From the NCBI RefSeq assembly GCF_014196495.1, contig NZ_JACIDT010000003.1, forward strand, positions 329,813 through 393,812: DNA of 64,000 nucleotides, in the 5' to 3' direction. Origin of the DNA: Sphingobium jiangsuense. Its GTDB lineage: Bacteria; Pseudomonadota; Alphaproteobacteria; Sphingomonadales; Sphingomonadaceae. Below the pieces are notes generated by a model, which saw nothing but the letters and a program-made list of their open reading frames with translations, did no database searches and had not been told where the DNA came from. This document shows, piece by piece, positions 34,285-44,042 of this stretch. Numbering within the stretch: position 1 is the stretch's first letter; each line of letters opens with the position of its first letter. The position numbers and the translations under genes are program-made.

Positions 34285-34935
34285 CTAGGCGCTCTCCCGG
34301 CCGCGCGGCCCCCCGTCGCGCGGCGCGCCCATGCCGGCGGCGAAGGCGATGCGCAGCGCGTCGGAAAGGCTGCGCACCTCCAGCTTGGCCATGACATTGG
34401 CGCGGTGCACTTCGACCGTTCGCGGCGAAATGCCGAGGTCATAGGCGATCGCCTTGTTGGGAAGCCCGCGCGCAAGGCCCTCCAGTACGTCGCGCTCGCG
34501 CGGGGTGAGCACGTGCAGGATCGTCTCCGCTTCGGCCGCGCGCGCCGCAGCGCCATCGGCCGCGACCAGATGCTCGAACGCGGTTTCGATGGCCTTGACG
34601 AGCACCGCCTTCTCGAACGGCTTTTCCAGAAAGTCGACCGCGCCCGCCTTCATCGCGCGCACGGCGATGGGGATGTTGCCGTGGCCGGTCATGATGATGA
34701 CGGGCATGGTCACGCCGCGCTCTGCGAGCACGCGCTGCATCTCCATGCCGTCGAGGCCCGGCAGGCGGATGTCGAGCAGCACGCAGCCATGCCCCGCATG
34801 TCGCACCTCTTTCAGGAAGGCGCCGCCGGAAGGCCAGCTTTCGACCGCATAGCCGCAGCTTTTCAGCATATAGGCCGCGGATTTCCTGACCGCCTCGTCA
34901 TCGTCGACAATGTGAACGAGCTTCCTGTCCTCCAT
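34285..34935 (-). CDS. FixJ-family response regulator
   Basis: A 216-residue two-domain regulator. Receiver (about 5-120): acidic pocket DDDEA, phospho-acceptor Asp in CVLLDIRLPGLDG (about 55), Thr in IIMTGHGNIP and Lys in FLEKPF. The LuxR/FixJ HTH (about 145-205) reads LTPRERDVLEGLARGLPNKAIAYDLGISPRTVEVHRANVMAKL. The ATG at 34935 lies inside the 3' end of the kinase gene (38-base overlap) behind GAGGAACGCC. The FixJ class usually activates genes for microaerobic or stress metabolism when phosphorylated by its partner kinase; targets may include the surrounding stress genes. Confidence 0.93.
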   Translation of the reverse strand: MEDRKLVHIVDDDEAVRKSAAYMLKSCGYAVESWPSGGAFLKEVRHAGHGCVLLDIRLPGLDGMEMQRVLAERGVTMPVIIMTGHGNIPIAVRAMKAGAVDFLEKPFEKAVLVKAIETAFEHLVAADGAAARAAEAETILHVLTPRERDVLEGLARGLPNKAIAYDLGISPRTVEVHRANVMAKLEVRSLSDALRIAFAAGMGAPRDGGPRGRESA

Positions 34936-36427
34936 GGCGTTCCTCTGTTTGCGCGCGCGCGAGCGTGAAGTGGAAATGGGTTCCACCCCCCTGGCGGGGC
35001 TCCATCCAGATGCGGCCGCCATTGGCCTCCACGATGGTGCGGCAGATCGACAGGCCCAGCCCCATGCCTTCGGACTTGGTGCTCACGAACGCGCGGAAGA
35101 GCTGCTTGGCCACTTCGGGCGCGATCCCGGCGCCGGTGTCGGTCACCGTCACGCGGACGAAGCCGGGCCGGTCGGGGCGGCTGGCGATGACGAGGCGTCT
35201 TTCCGGGGTGCTGCCCATCGCCTCGCAGCCGTTGCGGATCAGGTTGATGAGGACCTGCTGGATCTGCACCTTGTCCACCAGGACGGACGCGTCGCCGGGG
35301 GCGAGGTCGAACACCGCCTCTATGCCCTTCTCGCGGGTGCCCATCAGCCCCAGCACCGCCGCCTCGTGGATCAGGTCGGGCAGCGGCTCGATCGTCTTTT
35401 CCACATCGCCCCGCGCCACGAAATCCCGCAGCCGCCGCACGATCTGGCCCGCCCGCATCGCCTCGCGCGCGGTTTCGTCCAGTGCGCCGCGCATCGCCGG
35501 AAATTCCGCCGGACGCGGATCGGCGAGCTGGTCGCGGACCGCCTCGACATAATTGGCGATGGCGGTGATCGGCTGGTTGAGTTCATGGGCGAGCGTGGAC
35601 GCCATCGTCCCCATCGCGCTGACGCGCGCGACGTGGATCAGCTCGGATTGCAGGGCTTGCAACTGCTCCTCGGTATGCCGCTGCTCGGTCAGGTCGCGGA
35701 TGAAGCCGGCAAAGCCGCGCAGCCGCCCCTCGCCGGTGAACAGCGCGGTTAAGGCGATGGCGGCGAGGAAGCGGGAGCCGTCCTTGCGCAGGCGCCAGTC
35801 CTCCCGCATGATCCTGCCCTCCGTCGCGGCGCGGGCGAGGTCCCTTTCCGGTTCGCCCGCCGCGATCGCATCGGGCGGGTAGAAGGCGGACAGCGGCAGG
35901 CTCCTGGCCTCGGCTTCGCTCCACCCCAGCAGCCGTTCCGCGCCGCGGTTCCAGATCGTGACCCGGCCCGTCGCGTCCAGCATGCAGATCGCATGGCCCT
36001 GCGCGCCATCGATCAGCAGGTTCAGTTCCTCCGCCAGCTCTTCCGCATCATGCGTGCGCAGGCGGTTGAGGCGCTCGGCTTCGGCGATCCTGCGGCGCGA
36101 GCGGTTGACGATCTCTCCCAGCAGCACGACGCCCGCCGCGACGAACAGGAACAGCAGGCCCTCCAGCCGGTCGCCCATGCCGGGCTGGCGGGCCCCGGCG
36201 AAGCCATGGACCAGCACGAAGGAAAGCAGCGTGGCGAGGATCGCCGGGCCGAGGCCGCACCACAGCGCCGCCGCCAGTATCGCCGGCACGAAGGGCAGGA
36301 AGGGCGCGCGGTCGCCCAGCCACGGCTCGACCGCAGCCCGCAGCGCCGCCATCAGCAGCACGACCAGCGCGGCGGCCAGATAGCGCGGCAAGGGCGATCG
36401 GTTCCCTGTCGGCTCCCCTGTGGGCAT
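34898..36427 (-). CDS. FixL-like membrane PAS histidine kinase without the haem histidine
   Basis: A 509-residue kinase: several hydrophobic helices (about 13-110, ALVVLLMAALRAAV to LLFLFVAAGVVLLGEIV), a coiled-coil, a PAS domain (about 130-245), a dimerisation/phosphorylation domain with His in STLAHELNQPITAI, and an ATPase domain (N-box NLIRNGCEAM, G1 DTGAGIAPE, G2 GMGLGLSICR). The PAS-to-kinase linker (GFAGFIRDLTEQRHTEEQLQALQSELIHVARVSAMG) is very FixL-like. The helix that carries the haem-ligand His in FixL (R-x-x-H-D type) reads IAAGEPERDLARAA, with no His, so direct haem O2 sensing is unlikely. Start at 36427 after AGAGAGGTCCGCC; the frame is open 17 codons further. Confidence 0.9.
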   Translation of the reverse strand: MPTGEPTGNRSPLPRYLAAALVVLLMAALRAAVEPWLGDRAPFLPFVPAILAAALWCGLGPAILATLLSFVLVHGFAGARQPGMGDRLEGLLFLFVAAGVVLLGEIVNRSRRRIAEAERLNRLRTHDAEELAEELNLLIDGAQGHAICMLDATGRVTIWNRGAERLLGWSEAEARSLPLSAFYPPDAIAAGEPERDLARAATEGRIMREDWRLRKDGSRFLAAIALTALFTGEGRLRGFAGFIRDLTEQRHTEEQLQALQSELIHVARVSAMGTMASTLAHELNQPITAIANYVEAVRDQLADPRPAEFPAMRGALDETAREAMRAGQIVRRLRDFVARGDVEKTIEPLPDLIHEAAVLGLMGTREKGIEAVFDLAPGDASVLVDKVQIQQVLINLIRNGCEAMGSTPERRLVIASRPDRPGFVRVTVTDTGAGIAPEVAKQLFRAFVSTKSEGMGLGLSICRTIVEANGGRIWMEPRQGGGTHFHFTLARAQTEERHGGQEARSHCRR

Positions 36428-36694
36428 GGCGGACCTCTCTTCGCTGGACCGGGACAGACCCGATTCGAAAAGACTCACATGCGCGCCCGAAGCAGCGGCA
36501 GCTTAACCGCCTTCGACCGGGAATTAAATGGAGCGGCCCGGCGAGCGGGGCGGTTCCTGCGCCTGAATGGTTGAAAAGCATGGCGACCGGATGGCCGCGG
36601 GGCCGTCGCCTTCGTCCTGTCCGCGCCGACATGACGGGGAGGCTCTTGCCGCGCCGGGACGGGCGGTGGATAAGCAGGGTGAGGGAGAGACGCG

Positions 36695-37684
36695 ATGACG
36701 CTGATGACCGCGATGCAGATCGACGCGCCCGGCCGGCCCCTGCGGCGCGTGCAGCGGGAGGTGCCGCGTCCCGGACCGGGCGAGCTGCTCGTGCGGGTAG
36801 TGGCCTGCGGCGTGTGCCGCACCGACCTGCATGTGCTCGACGGCGAGGTAGCGGCGACCTATCCGATCATTCCGGGGCATGAGATCGTCGGCCATGTGAT
36901 CGAGGCGGGCGCGGGAACGGAAGGGTTCGCGCCGGGCCAGCGGGTCGGCATACCGTGGCTCGGCCATACGTGCGGCGCCTGCTCCTATTGCCGCGCGGGG
37001 CAGGAAAATCTCTGCGACCATCCCCGCTTCACCGGCGCCACCCGCGACGGCGGCTATGCGACCCATGTTATCGCCGACACGCGCTATTGCTTCGCCCTGC
37101 CGGACGGCTTTTCCGATGTCGAGGCGGCGCCGCTGCTCTGCGCCGGGCTGATCGGCTGGCGCGCGCTGCGGCTGGCGGGGGAGGGGCGGCGCCTCGGCCT
37201 CTACGGCTTCGGCGCGGCCGCGCATATTCTCGCACAGGTGGCGCTGTGGCAGGGGCGCGAGGTCTATGCCTTCACCCGCGAGGGCGACGGGGAGGCGCAG
37301 GCCTTCGCGCGCTCGCTGGGCTGCGTCTGGGCGGGCGCGTCGTCGGAGCGGCCGCCCGAACCGCTCGACGCCGCGCTGATCTTCGCGCCGGTGGGCGCGC
37401 TGGTGCCGCTGGCGCTGAAGGCGCTGCGCAAGGGCGGACGATGCGTGTGCGCGGGCATCCACATGAGCGATATTCCGGCCTTTCCCTATGCCGATCTGTG
37501 GGAGGAACGGCACATCCTTTCGGTCGCCAACCTGACCCGCGAGGACGGCGTGTCCTTTCTGGAGATCGCGCAGCAGGCCGGCATCCGCACGGTGACGGAG
37601 GCGTTCCCACTGGAGGAGGCGAATGCAGCGCTGGAGCGGCTGCGGTCGGGGGCGCTTACCGGGGCAGCGGTGCTGGTGCCGTAG
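36695..37684 (+). CDS. Zinc-dependent alcohol dehydrogenase (AdhP/AdhA-like)
   Basis: A 329-residue medium-chain dehydrogenase. Catalytic zinc ligands: Cys in ACGVCRTDLH and His-Glu in PGHEIVGHV, with Cys in LCAGLIGWRAL. Structural zinc cysteines: CGACSYCRAGQENLC. Cofactor motif LYGFGAAAHILAQ followed by FTREGD; the GxGxxA form is typical of this zinc-binding alcohol dehydrogenase subfamily. Start ATG 36695 after GAGGGAGAGACGCG; a second ATG is three codons in. It is divergent from the kinase/regulator operon, so the FixJ-like regulator could act on its promoter. Genes of this type accompany Usp/CBS/Hsp20 clusters in low-oxygen stress regulons. Confidence 0.88.
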   Translation: MTLMTAMQIDAPGRPLRRVQREVPRPGPGELLVRVVACGVCRTDLHVLDGEVAATYPIIPGHEIVGHVIEAGAGTEGFAPGQRVGIPWLGHTCGACSYCRAGQENLCDHPRFTGATRDGGYATHVIADTRYCFALPDGFSDVEAAPLLCAGLIGWRALRLAGEGRRLGLYGFGAAAHILAQVALWQGREVYAFTREGDGEAQAFARSLGCVWAGASSERPPEPLDAALIFAPVGALVPLALKALRKGGRCVCAGIHMSDIPAFPYADLWEERHILSVANLTREDGVSFLEIAQQAGIRTVTEAFPLEEANAALERLRSGALTGAAVLVP

Positions 37685-37735
37685 GGTTGGCGCAGGGTGT
37701 CCGCTTTCGGCCAAGAGCTGACCTCTCGCCTCCAT

Positions 37736-37826
37736 CGTCACCCTGAACTTGTTTCAGGGTCCATTTCACCGGATTGAGCGGAGGAGCGTGGGGCTTGATG
37801 GATGCTGAAACAAGTTCAGCATGACG
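37736..37826. repeat. REP-type inverted pair, second copy with a different stem
   Basis: Two facing units: CGTC + ACCCTGAA/TTCAGGGT with loop CTTGT (37736-37760), and ATGCTGAA/TTCAGCAT with loop ACAAG + GACG (37802-37826). The layout equals the pair at 17260-17335, with a conserved CGTC tag and paired changes in the stems. It lies in the gap between the convergent alcohol dehydrogenase and HlyD genes and may end both transcripts. Confidence 0.75.
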
Positions 37827-37880
37827 ATTGGGTATGGCGGCTCTCCACCCAACCCGGTCCTCAGCCCATCGCTCCCACCA

Positions 37881-39038
37881 TCAGCGCGCGGTAATCCTCG
37901 CCCCGTCGGCCAGCGCGTTGCCGGGGTTGAGGATGACCGTCTCCCCGGCGGAAAGGCCGCCCAGCACCTCGGCATATTCCTCGCTGATATGGCCGAGTTT
38001 CAGCGCGCGTTCCCGCGCCCGGCCGTCTGCGTCGACAAAGGCGCGCCAGCCGCCGTCCGTGCCCCGGAACAGCGCGCCGATCGGCACGCGCAGCGCGTCC
38101 TTGCTGCTCCACAGGATGATGGTCGCGTCGATCTGATAGCCATGGCCGAGACGCGCCGCCTGCCGGGCCGCCGCAGGATCGAAGCCGATGATGACGTTGA
38201 CGCGCTGTTCCTCGATGCCGAGCGCGGAGACCTTCAGCCGCCCGAACGGCTCGATCCGCTTCACATGGCCGATCAGCGGCTCCGGCCCGCCCCAGGCGCG
38301 GATCTCCACCCGGTCGCCGGGCTTGGCCCGCACCGCCTCGCGTGAGAGCAGGTCGACCACCAGCTCGATCTTGCCGGGGTCGCCGATGGTCATGATCGGC
38401 GTGCCTTCGGCGATCACGCCCTCGCTTTCGGTGATGACGCTCAGCACCGATCCGCTCGCGGGCGCGCGCACCGCGACCGGAGCCTGCGCCGCCCGGCCCG
38501 AGGGATTGGCCAGCTGCGCCTCGATGCGCCGCACCTCGGCGCGGCCGGCCTGAAGCGACGCCTCGGCATTGGCGGTGCGGGTGCGGGCGGCCTCCAGCTG
38601 CGCGCGCGGAAGGAAACCCCGCCCGGCGATTTCCTCCGCCCGCGCCAGATCGCGGCGGGCCTGTGCCAGCGTCGCCGTCGCGCCGCTTTCCGCCGCCCGC
38701 GCCGCCGCGAGCGCGCCGCGCAACTCCTGTTCGCTGCGCGGATCGAGCGGGGTCGAAGGGCGGCCGGTCATCGTCGTGATCAGCGCGCCGCGCGCCACCC
38801 CGTCGCCCGCCTCCAGCTCTATGCGTGAAAGATAGCCGGTCACCGGGGCGGTGACGACATAGAGTTCCTCCGCCCGCGTGACGCCGTCGTCGGTGACGCC
38901 CACCGCCATCGGGCCGCGCCTCACCGTGCCGGTGTCGACCGGGGTCGGCTCCGGCCAGAAAGCGAAGGCGAGGCCCGCGAGCAGCAGCAGGCCGATCGCG
39001 GCAGCCCAGCGCCAGCGCTTCAACTTGTCCCACATCAT
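37881..39038 (-). CDS. HlyD-family periplasmic adaptor of an ABC export system
   Basis: A 385-residue membrane-fusion protein: short cytoplasmic N-terminus, one transmembrane helix (AAAIGLLLLAGLAFAFW), lipoyl-like half-motif (TAPVTGYLSRIELEAGDGV), a coiled-coil hairpin (about 95-180, QELRGALAAARAAESGATATLAQARRDLARAEE), second lipoyl half (VRAPASGSVLSVITESEGVI) and a beta-barrel (GDRVEIRAWGGPEPLIGHVKRIEP). The start pair ATGATG (39038-39033) overlaps the TGA of the FtsX-type permease gene. With the permease and the LolD-like ATPase it forms an inner-membrane exporter of the MacB/DevBCA sort. The substrate (lipid, peptide or toxic compound) cannot be told from sequence. Confidence 0.9.
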   Translation of the reverse strand: MMWDKLKRWRWAAAIGLLLLAGLAFAFWPEPTPVDTGTVRRGPMAVGVTDDGVTRAEELYVVTAPVTGYLSRIELEAGDGVARGALITTMTGRPSTPLDPRSEQELRGALAAARAAESGATATLAQARRDLARAEEIAGRGFLPRAQLEAARTRTANAEASLQAGRAEVRRIEAQLANPSGRAAQAPVAVRAPASGSVLSVITESEGVIAEGTPIMTIGDPGKIELVVDLLSREAVRAKPGDRVEIRAWGGPEPLIGHVKRIEPFGRLKVSALGIEEQRVNVIIGFDPAAARQAARLGHGYQIDATIILWSSKDALRVPIGALFRGTDGGWRAFVDADGRARERALKLGHISEEYAEVLGGLSAGETVILNPGNALADGARITAR

Positions 39039-41398
39039 TCGCGCGCCTTCAGAACCCGGACCATGTCGAGCTGCAGCACGCGGCGCCCGACGATGAGGGC
39101 GGTCGCGGTCGCCGCGGCGAGCACGATCAGGATGGAATAGCCATAGCTGGCGCGGGACGGGGCGAAAGGCAAGCGAAACAGGTCGGACCCGAACATCGCC
39201 GTCATCATCTGCGCCAGCCAATAGCCCGCGACACAGCCGACCGGCACGGCCAGCACGACCAACAGCGCCAGCTCGCCCAGCAGCACCATGCCGACCTCGG
39301 TGCGATGATAGCCGAGCACGCGCAGCGTCGCCAGTTCATGCGCCCGCTCCGAAAACAGGATGCGCGCACTGTTGTAGACCACGCCCACCGCGATGGCCGA
39401 GGCGAAGGAGACATAGAAGCCGAGCATGGTGAAGATATTCTCGTCGATCATCTGCTCGAACTTTCGCAGCGCGGCGTCGCGCTCCGTCACGCCCAGCACC
39501 ACCGGCATGGTCTTGAGCTTCGCCAATATCCGGTCGCGCGCCGCCGGATCGATCCGCAGCAGCGCCGCGCCCGCGGGCGCGCCGTCGCGGGCGAGCGCCT
39601 GCAAGGTGGCGTCGGCGGCATAGGCGCGCTTGCCGATGAACTCGTCGATGATCCGCACCACCGGCAGGAAGGCGCGGGTGCGGCGGCCGCCGAGCATCTC
39701 GACCGTCACCCGCTCCCCGGTCTTCACGCCGAGCTTGTCCGCCAACTGGCGGCTCAGCATCAGGCCAGCGGGGGGCAGGTCGATTTCCTGCCCGTCGCCG
39801 TCGATCCTTGCGGTCAACACCGCCCCTTCCGGCGCGCTTTCGATCGCGCCGCGCTCCGTCCGGTTGCCATGGCTGATCTTCGCCGCCACGGCGCGCGTCG
39901 GCTCCACCCGCAGCACGCCCGGCATCTGGGCGAGCGCGTGCAGCACCGCCTCGTTGCGCGGCTCGATGAAGGTGATGGTCAGGTCCTGCCGCTGGCTGCG
40001 CAGGAACCAGGAATCGATCATCGTGCGGCTGGCGTCGACGAACTGCATGGTCGCGAACAGCAGCCCCATCGACAGCGCCACGCCCGTCACCGTGATCGCC
40101 GAGCGCCCCGGCCAGCGCGCGATATGGCGCACGATCATGTGGCCGATGGCGGAAAAGCCCGCCTTGCGTCCCAGCCGCTCGCCCCAGCCGCCGCGATAGA
40201 CGGGCGGCGGGGGCGGGGTCATCGCCACCGCCGGGTTCAGCCGCACCGCCTCCTGCATGCCGCCCAGCGCGCCCAGCGCCGCCGCGCCCACCGACAACGC
40301 CGCCGCCCCGGCGAAGACGCCGGGCGAGATGTGGTAATAGAGGAAGGGGAAGTGGTAATATTCGGTGTAGAGCCGGGTCATGCCCCGGCCCATCCACACG
40401 CCCGCGACCGCGCCCAGCACCGTCGCCAGCACGGCGATGGCGAGCGCGAACTTCATATAATGCCAGCCGATCGCCCAGCCGGAATAGCCGAATGCCTTGA
40501 TGAGGCCGATCTGCGTCCGTTCGGTGCGGATCATCCGCCCCAGCACGATATAGACGAGGAATATCGCCACCAGCAGGAAGATCGGCGGGATCACCTGGGT
40601 CAGCGCGTCGAGCTGCATCAGTTCATTGTCGAGGAAGGCGTGGGACAAATGATCGGCCCGGCCATAGGCGCCGCTGCCGCCATAGGGGGCGAGCAGCGCG
40701 TCCAGCTTGCGGATCACGTCGGCTTGCCGCGCGCCGCGTTCCAGCGTCACCGACAGCGCGTTGATCGCCTCGGTGCGGTCGGTGGCGGCCTCCAGCGCCT
40801 TCTCGCCCATCCAGAAGATGCCGAAGCGCCGGTCGTCGGGGATCAGGTCGCCGGGCGCGATCGCATAGATATAATCGGGCGCGAGGCCGATGCCGACTAT
40901 GCGCAGCGGCTGCTTGCGCCCATAGATAAGCGCGTCGACGCCATCGCCGATGCCCAGCCCATTGGCCTTGGCGAACGCCTCGTCGACCACCGCCTCACCC
41001 GCATGGCCCGCTTCGGGCAGGCGCCCCTGCCGCAGCGTCAGCCGGTTGAGATGGGTGCGGCCATGCTCGTTGACCGAGTTGATGAGCGCGCGCACCGGTT
41101 CCACCCGGTCCGGGAAATCGAGCGTCGCATATTGGCGGATCGATCCTTCCGCGCGCCGGACGCCGGGGATCGCGGCGGCGCGCTGCACCACGCCGCGCGG
41201 CGCGCGGGTCATCTCGGCGAATACGTCGGCGAAGGCGTTGCGCGCATAATAGGCGTCGCGCGTCTCGGTGAGCGAACGGTGCACGCCCATCGACAGCACG
41301 AAGGTCGCCGTCGCGGCCGCCAGCACCAGCGCGATCGCGAACACCTGTCCCCGCATCCGCCACAGGTCGCGCAGCAGCTTGCGGTCGAGCGCCGTCAC
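39035..41398 (-). CDS. FtsX-like ABC transporter permease (two-module)
   Basis: A 787-residue permease. It starts with a transmembrane helix ([25 protein letters not shown]), a large periplasmic domain (about 45-255) and three helices forming an FtsX core (about 265-385, ending [22 protein letters not shown]). A second periplasmic domain and a second FtsX core (about 660-787, [40 protein letters not shown]) follow. This duplicated architecture matches DevC/YbbP-type permeases rather than MacB. Starts and stops overlap with both neighbours (four bases each), so the three genes form one coupled unit. It is driven by the upstream ATPase. Confidence 0.9.
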   Translation of the reverse strand: MTALDRKLLRDLWRMRGQVFAIALVLAAATATFVLSMGVHRSLTETRDAYYARNAFADVFAEMTRAPRGVVQRAAAIPGVRRAEGSIRQYATLDFPDRVEPVRALINSVNEHGRTHLNRLTLRQGRLPEAGHAGEAVVDEAFAKANGLGIGDGVDALIYGRKQPLRIVGIGLAPDYIYAIAPGDLIPDDRRFGIFWMGEKALEAATDRTEAINALSVTLERGARQADVIRKLDALLAPYGGSGAYGRADHLSHAFLDNELMQLDALTQVIPPIFLLVAIFLVYIVLGRMIRTERTQIGLIKAFGYSGWAIGWHYMKFALAIAVLATVLGAVAGVWMGRGMTRLYTEYYHFPFLYYHISPGVFAGAAALSVGAAALGALGGMQEAVRLNPAVAMTPPPPPVYRGGWGERLGRKAGFSAIGHMIVRHIARWPGRSAITVTGVALSMGLLFATMQFVDASRTMIDSWFLRSQRQDLTITFIEPRNEAVLHALAQMPGVLRVEPTRAVAAKISHGNRTERGAIESAPEGAVLTARIDGDGQEIDLPPAGLMLSRQLADKLGVKTGERVTVEMLGGRRTRAFLPVVRIIDEFIGKRAYAADATLQALARDGAPAGAALLRIDPAARDRILAKLKTMPVVLGVTERDAALRKFEQMIDENIFTMLGFYVSFASAIAVGVVYNSARILFSERAHELATLRVLGYHRTEVGMVLLGELALLVVLAVPVGCVAGYWLAQMMTAMFGSDLFRLPFAPSRASYGYSILIVLAAATATALIVGRRVLQLDMVRVLKARE

Positions 41399-42138
41399 CA
41401 GCTTATCTCCGACGGGGCGATGGGATGTTCGTTCACCTCCGTCCGCGCGATCCGCCCGTCGAGGAAATGGAACACGCGGTCGGCCATCGCCGCGATGCCG
41501 ACATTATGGGTGATGATCACCACCGTCGCGCCCAGCTCCCGGTTCGCGCGCGCCAGTGTTTCCAGCACGCGGATGCCGGTCTTGCTGTCGAGCGCGCCGG
41601 TCGGCTCGTCGCACAGCAGCACGCCCGGCTGCTTGGCGACCGCGCGGGCGACGGCGACGCGCTGCTGCTCGCCGCCGGAAAGCTGCGCGGGATAATGATC
41701 GCGCCGCTCGGCGAGGCCGACCAGCGCCAGCGCCTCGGCCGGGTCCATCGGATTGTCGGCTATGTTGGTGACGAGCCGCACATTCTCCTCCGCCGTCAGG
41801 CTGGGGATCAGGTTGTAGAACTGGAAGATGAAGCCGACCTCGGCCCGGCGGAAACGGGTCAGCGCCTTGTCGTCCAGCGCGGTGAGATCGGTGTCGCCAT
41901 AGAAGAGCCTGCCCGATGTCGCGCGGTCCAGTCCGCCGATGATGTTGAGCAGCGTCGACTTGCCGCTGCCCGACGGCCCCAGCAGCACCAGCATCTCGCC
42001 CGCCGGAATGGCGAGGTCGACGCCGCGCAGCGCATGCACCTCGGTCTCGCCGGTGCGGTATATCTTGCGCAGTTCTTCGCCCCGGAAGGCGAGGCCGCGG
42101 CTCTGGCCGCTCTCCTGCCCGGCGGGGCGCTCCGTCAT
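41395..42138 (-). CDS. LolD/MacB-type ABC transporter ATPase
   Basis: A 247-residue ATP-binding subunit: Walker [10 protein letters not shown] (about 54-62), Q-loop [21 protein letters not shown] signature [19 protein letters not shown], Walker [12 protein letters not shown] and H-loop IITHN. The FQFYNL(I/L)P Q-loop and TGALD are typical of the MacB/LolD/FtsE group that pairs with FtsX-like permeases. First gene of the exporter operon. Mechanotransmission to an FtsX permease with a periplasmic adaptor suggests extraction of a membrane or periplasmic substrate rather than transport through a channel. Confidence 0.94.
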   Translation of the reverse strand: MTERPAGQESGQSRGLAFRGEELRKIYRTGETEVHALRGVDLAIPAGEMLVLLGPSGSGKSTLLNIIGGLDRATSGRLFYGDTDLTALDDKALTRFRRAEVGFIFQFYNLIPSLTAEENVRLVTNIADNPMDPAEALALVGLAERRDHYPAQLSGGEQQRVAVARAVAKQPGVLLCDEPTGALDSKTGIRVLETLARANRELGATVVIITHNVGIAAMADRVFHFLDGRIARTEVNEHPIAPSEISW

Positions 42139-42249
42139 GATCGGGCCGCGATGCGGTCGGGGAAGTTCATCTGGCCTCTGCTCCGGTCCCTGCCGTCTCG
42201 GCGCGCGGCCATAGTAGCCGCGTGGATGGGCAAGGCAAGGTGCTGCCGA

Positions 42250-43890
42250 TCACGCGCGCCCGGCGCGGCGGGAGGCGGGGGCGGTGTTGCGCCTGCGCCG
42301 CTCCTCCCGCACCGCGTTGTAGCTGTCGAGCACCCGGCGCATGTCGGCCAGCGCCTCGCGCCGGGCGCGCTCGCCGCGTATCTTGCCGAGGTTCCGCTTC
42401 AGGTTGGTGATGAAGTCGGCATAGTCGTTCTGCCAATCCTCGCCGACCAGTTCCTCCAGATCCACCCGCCCGGTGTGCAGCCGCCGGGCAGGCGCGCCGG
42501 TCGGCAGCGCCCAGGTTTCGCCGATGCGGGGCGCGATCACGCTCGCCGCCGGATCGTCGGCGGCGACGAGCGCGCGCAGCCCCTCGACCGCCTCCGGCTC
42601 GCCATGGCTCAGGAACAGGCTGCCCGCTATCGGGCGGCGCGCGCGGATCCAGCCGTGCAGCTCCTCCTGATCGGCATGGGCGGAATAGCTGTCGATCCGG
42701 CGGATCTGCGCGCGCACATTGATGTCGTCGCCGGAAATGCGCACCCGCTGCGCGTCGTCGAGGATGACCCGTCCCAGCGACCCCCTCGCCTGAAAGCCGA
42801 CGAAGAGGACAGTGGATTCGCGCCGGAACAGGTTGTGTTTCAGGTGATGGCGGATGCGCCCGGCCTCGCACATGCCGGATGCGGCCAGGATGATCGCGCC
42901 CGACATGCTGTTGAGGCGGATCGACGCGGCGGCCTCTTCCACATAATGGATGGACGGATGGTCGAAGATGGCGCGGTCGCCCATGTCCTCCAGATCGGCG
43001 GCATGGGCGGCGAACACCTTGGTGGCGCGGCTGGCCAGCGGGGAATCGACGAAGATCGGCACATTGGGGATGCGGTTGTCGTCGGCCAGATGGGCGAGGT
43101 CGAGCAGCAGCTCCTGCGTCCGCTCCAGCGCGAAGACCGGGATGATGAGGTTGCCGCCGCGCGCCAGCGCCGCCTTCACCTCCCGCTCCAGCAGGTCGCG
43201 GCGCTGCGCGATGGTCAGCTTCTCCCGCGCGCGGTTGCCGTAGGTGGATTCGCACACCAGATGATCGACGCCGACCGGGGCGGCCGGGTCCGGGTGGAAG
43301 GCCTTGTTGTCGGGGCCGAGGTCGCCGGACAGCAGCAGGCGGGTGCCGCCCGCCTCGATCTCCACCGAGGCGGAACCCAATATATGCCCCGCATTCCACA
43401 GCCGCGCGCGAAAGCCGGGGGCGGGTTCGAACCAGTCGCACAGCTTCACCGGACGGCACATCCGCCACGCCCGCAGCGCGTCCTGCTCGGTATAGAGCGG
43501 CTGGAAGCCGGGGTCGCCCGCGCGGTCGCGCCGCCGGTTGCGCCGGTCCGCCTCGCTTTCCTGAATGCGCCCGGCGTCGGCCAGCATATATTCCAGCAGG
43601 TCGGTGGTGGCGGGCGTGCACCAGATCGCCTTGTCATAGCCCTGCGCCGCCAGCTTCGGCAGCAGCCCGCAATGATCGATATGCGCATGGGTCAGCACCA
43701 CCGCGTCGATCTCGGCGGGGTCGAAGGAAAAGGCGCCGTGGTTCAGCGTTTCCAGATTGCGCGATCCCTGGAACATGCCGCAATCGACAAGGATGGAGTG
43801 ACCGCCCAGTTCCAGTTCCATGCAGGACCCGGTCACCGTTCCGGCCGCGCCGTGAAACCTGATCGTCAACTCCCTGGCGGATGCGCGCAT
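42250..43890 (-). CDS. Beta-CASP metallo-beta-lactamase-fold nuclease (RNA-specific type)
   Basis: A 546-residue protein with the metallo-beta-lactamase core ([23 protein letters not shown], zinc motif [28 protein letters not shown]) and the beta-CASP insert ([66 protein letters not shown]), as in CPSF-73/YsgF-like exonucleases. It lacks KH domains. The C-terminus adds about 60 basic residues ([25 protein letters not shown]). Start at 43890 after GGAGAGG; longer frames enter the deformylase leader. It probably processes or degrades RNA. Such genes are frequent in the same stress clusters as Usp and CBS proteins. Confidence 0.9.
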   Translation of the reverse strand: MRASARELTIRFHGAAGTVTGSCMELELGGHSILVDCGMFQGSRNLETLNHGAFSFDPAEIDAVVLTHAHIDHCGLLPKLAAQGYDKAIWCTPATTDLLEYMLADAGRIQESEADRRNRRRDRAGDPGFQPLYTEQDALRAWRMCRPVKLCDWFEPAPGFRARLWNAGHILGSASVEIEAGGTRLLLSGDLGPDNKAFHPDPAAPVGVDHLVCESTYGNRAREKLTIAQRRDLLEREVKAALARGGNLIIPVFALERTQELLLDLAHLADDNRIPNVPIFVDSPLASRATKVFAAHAADLEDMGDRAIFDHPSIHYVEEAAASIRLNSMSGAIILAASGMCEAGRIRHHLKHNLFRRESTVLFVGFQARGSLGRVILDDAQRVRISGDDINVRAQIRRIDSYSAHADQEELHGWIRARRPIAGSLFLSHGEPEAVEGLRALVAADDPAASVIAPRIGETWALPTGAPARRLHTGRVDLEELVGEDWQNDYADFITNLKRNLGKIRGERARREALADMRRVLDSYNAVREERRRRNTAPASRRAGRA

Positions 43891-43978
43891 CGGCAAAACC
43901 TCTCCTGTCCTTGTCCTCCTTTCGTCTATACCGGCTTCGCGCGGCGATGCAGCCGCTAATTCCCGAAGGCGGCCGGAT

Positions 43979-43994
43979 TTCAAAAGCGGCGCCG
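43979..43994 (+). promoter_or_regulatory. Second copy of the 16-base motif, before peptide deformylase
   Basis: TTTCAAAAGCGGCGCC, identical to 32840-32855, followed after seven bases by TATAAG. It lies 49 bases before the deformylase ATG. Confidence 0.35.
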
Positions 43995-44042
43995 CAGGGG
44001 TATAAGCGGGCAGGGCAAGATGCAGGCGCAAGGGGAAAGGCC

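Noticed and set aside
39305..41695. 796-codon plus-strand frame opposite the FtsX-like permease
   Set aside because: His/Arg/Gln-rich and without a domain; the permease and its overlaps with both neighbours are convincing.
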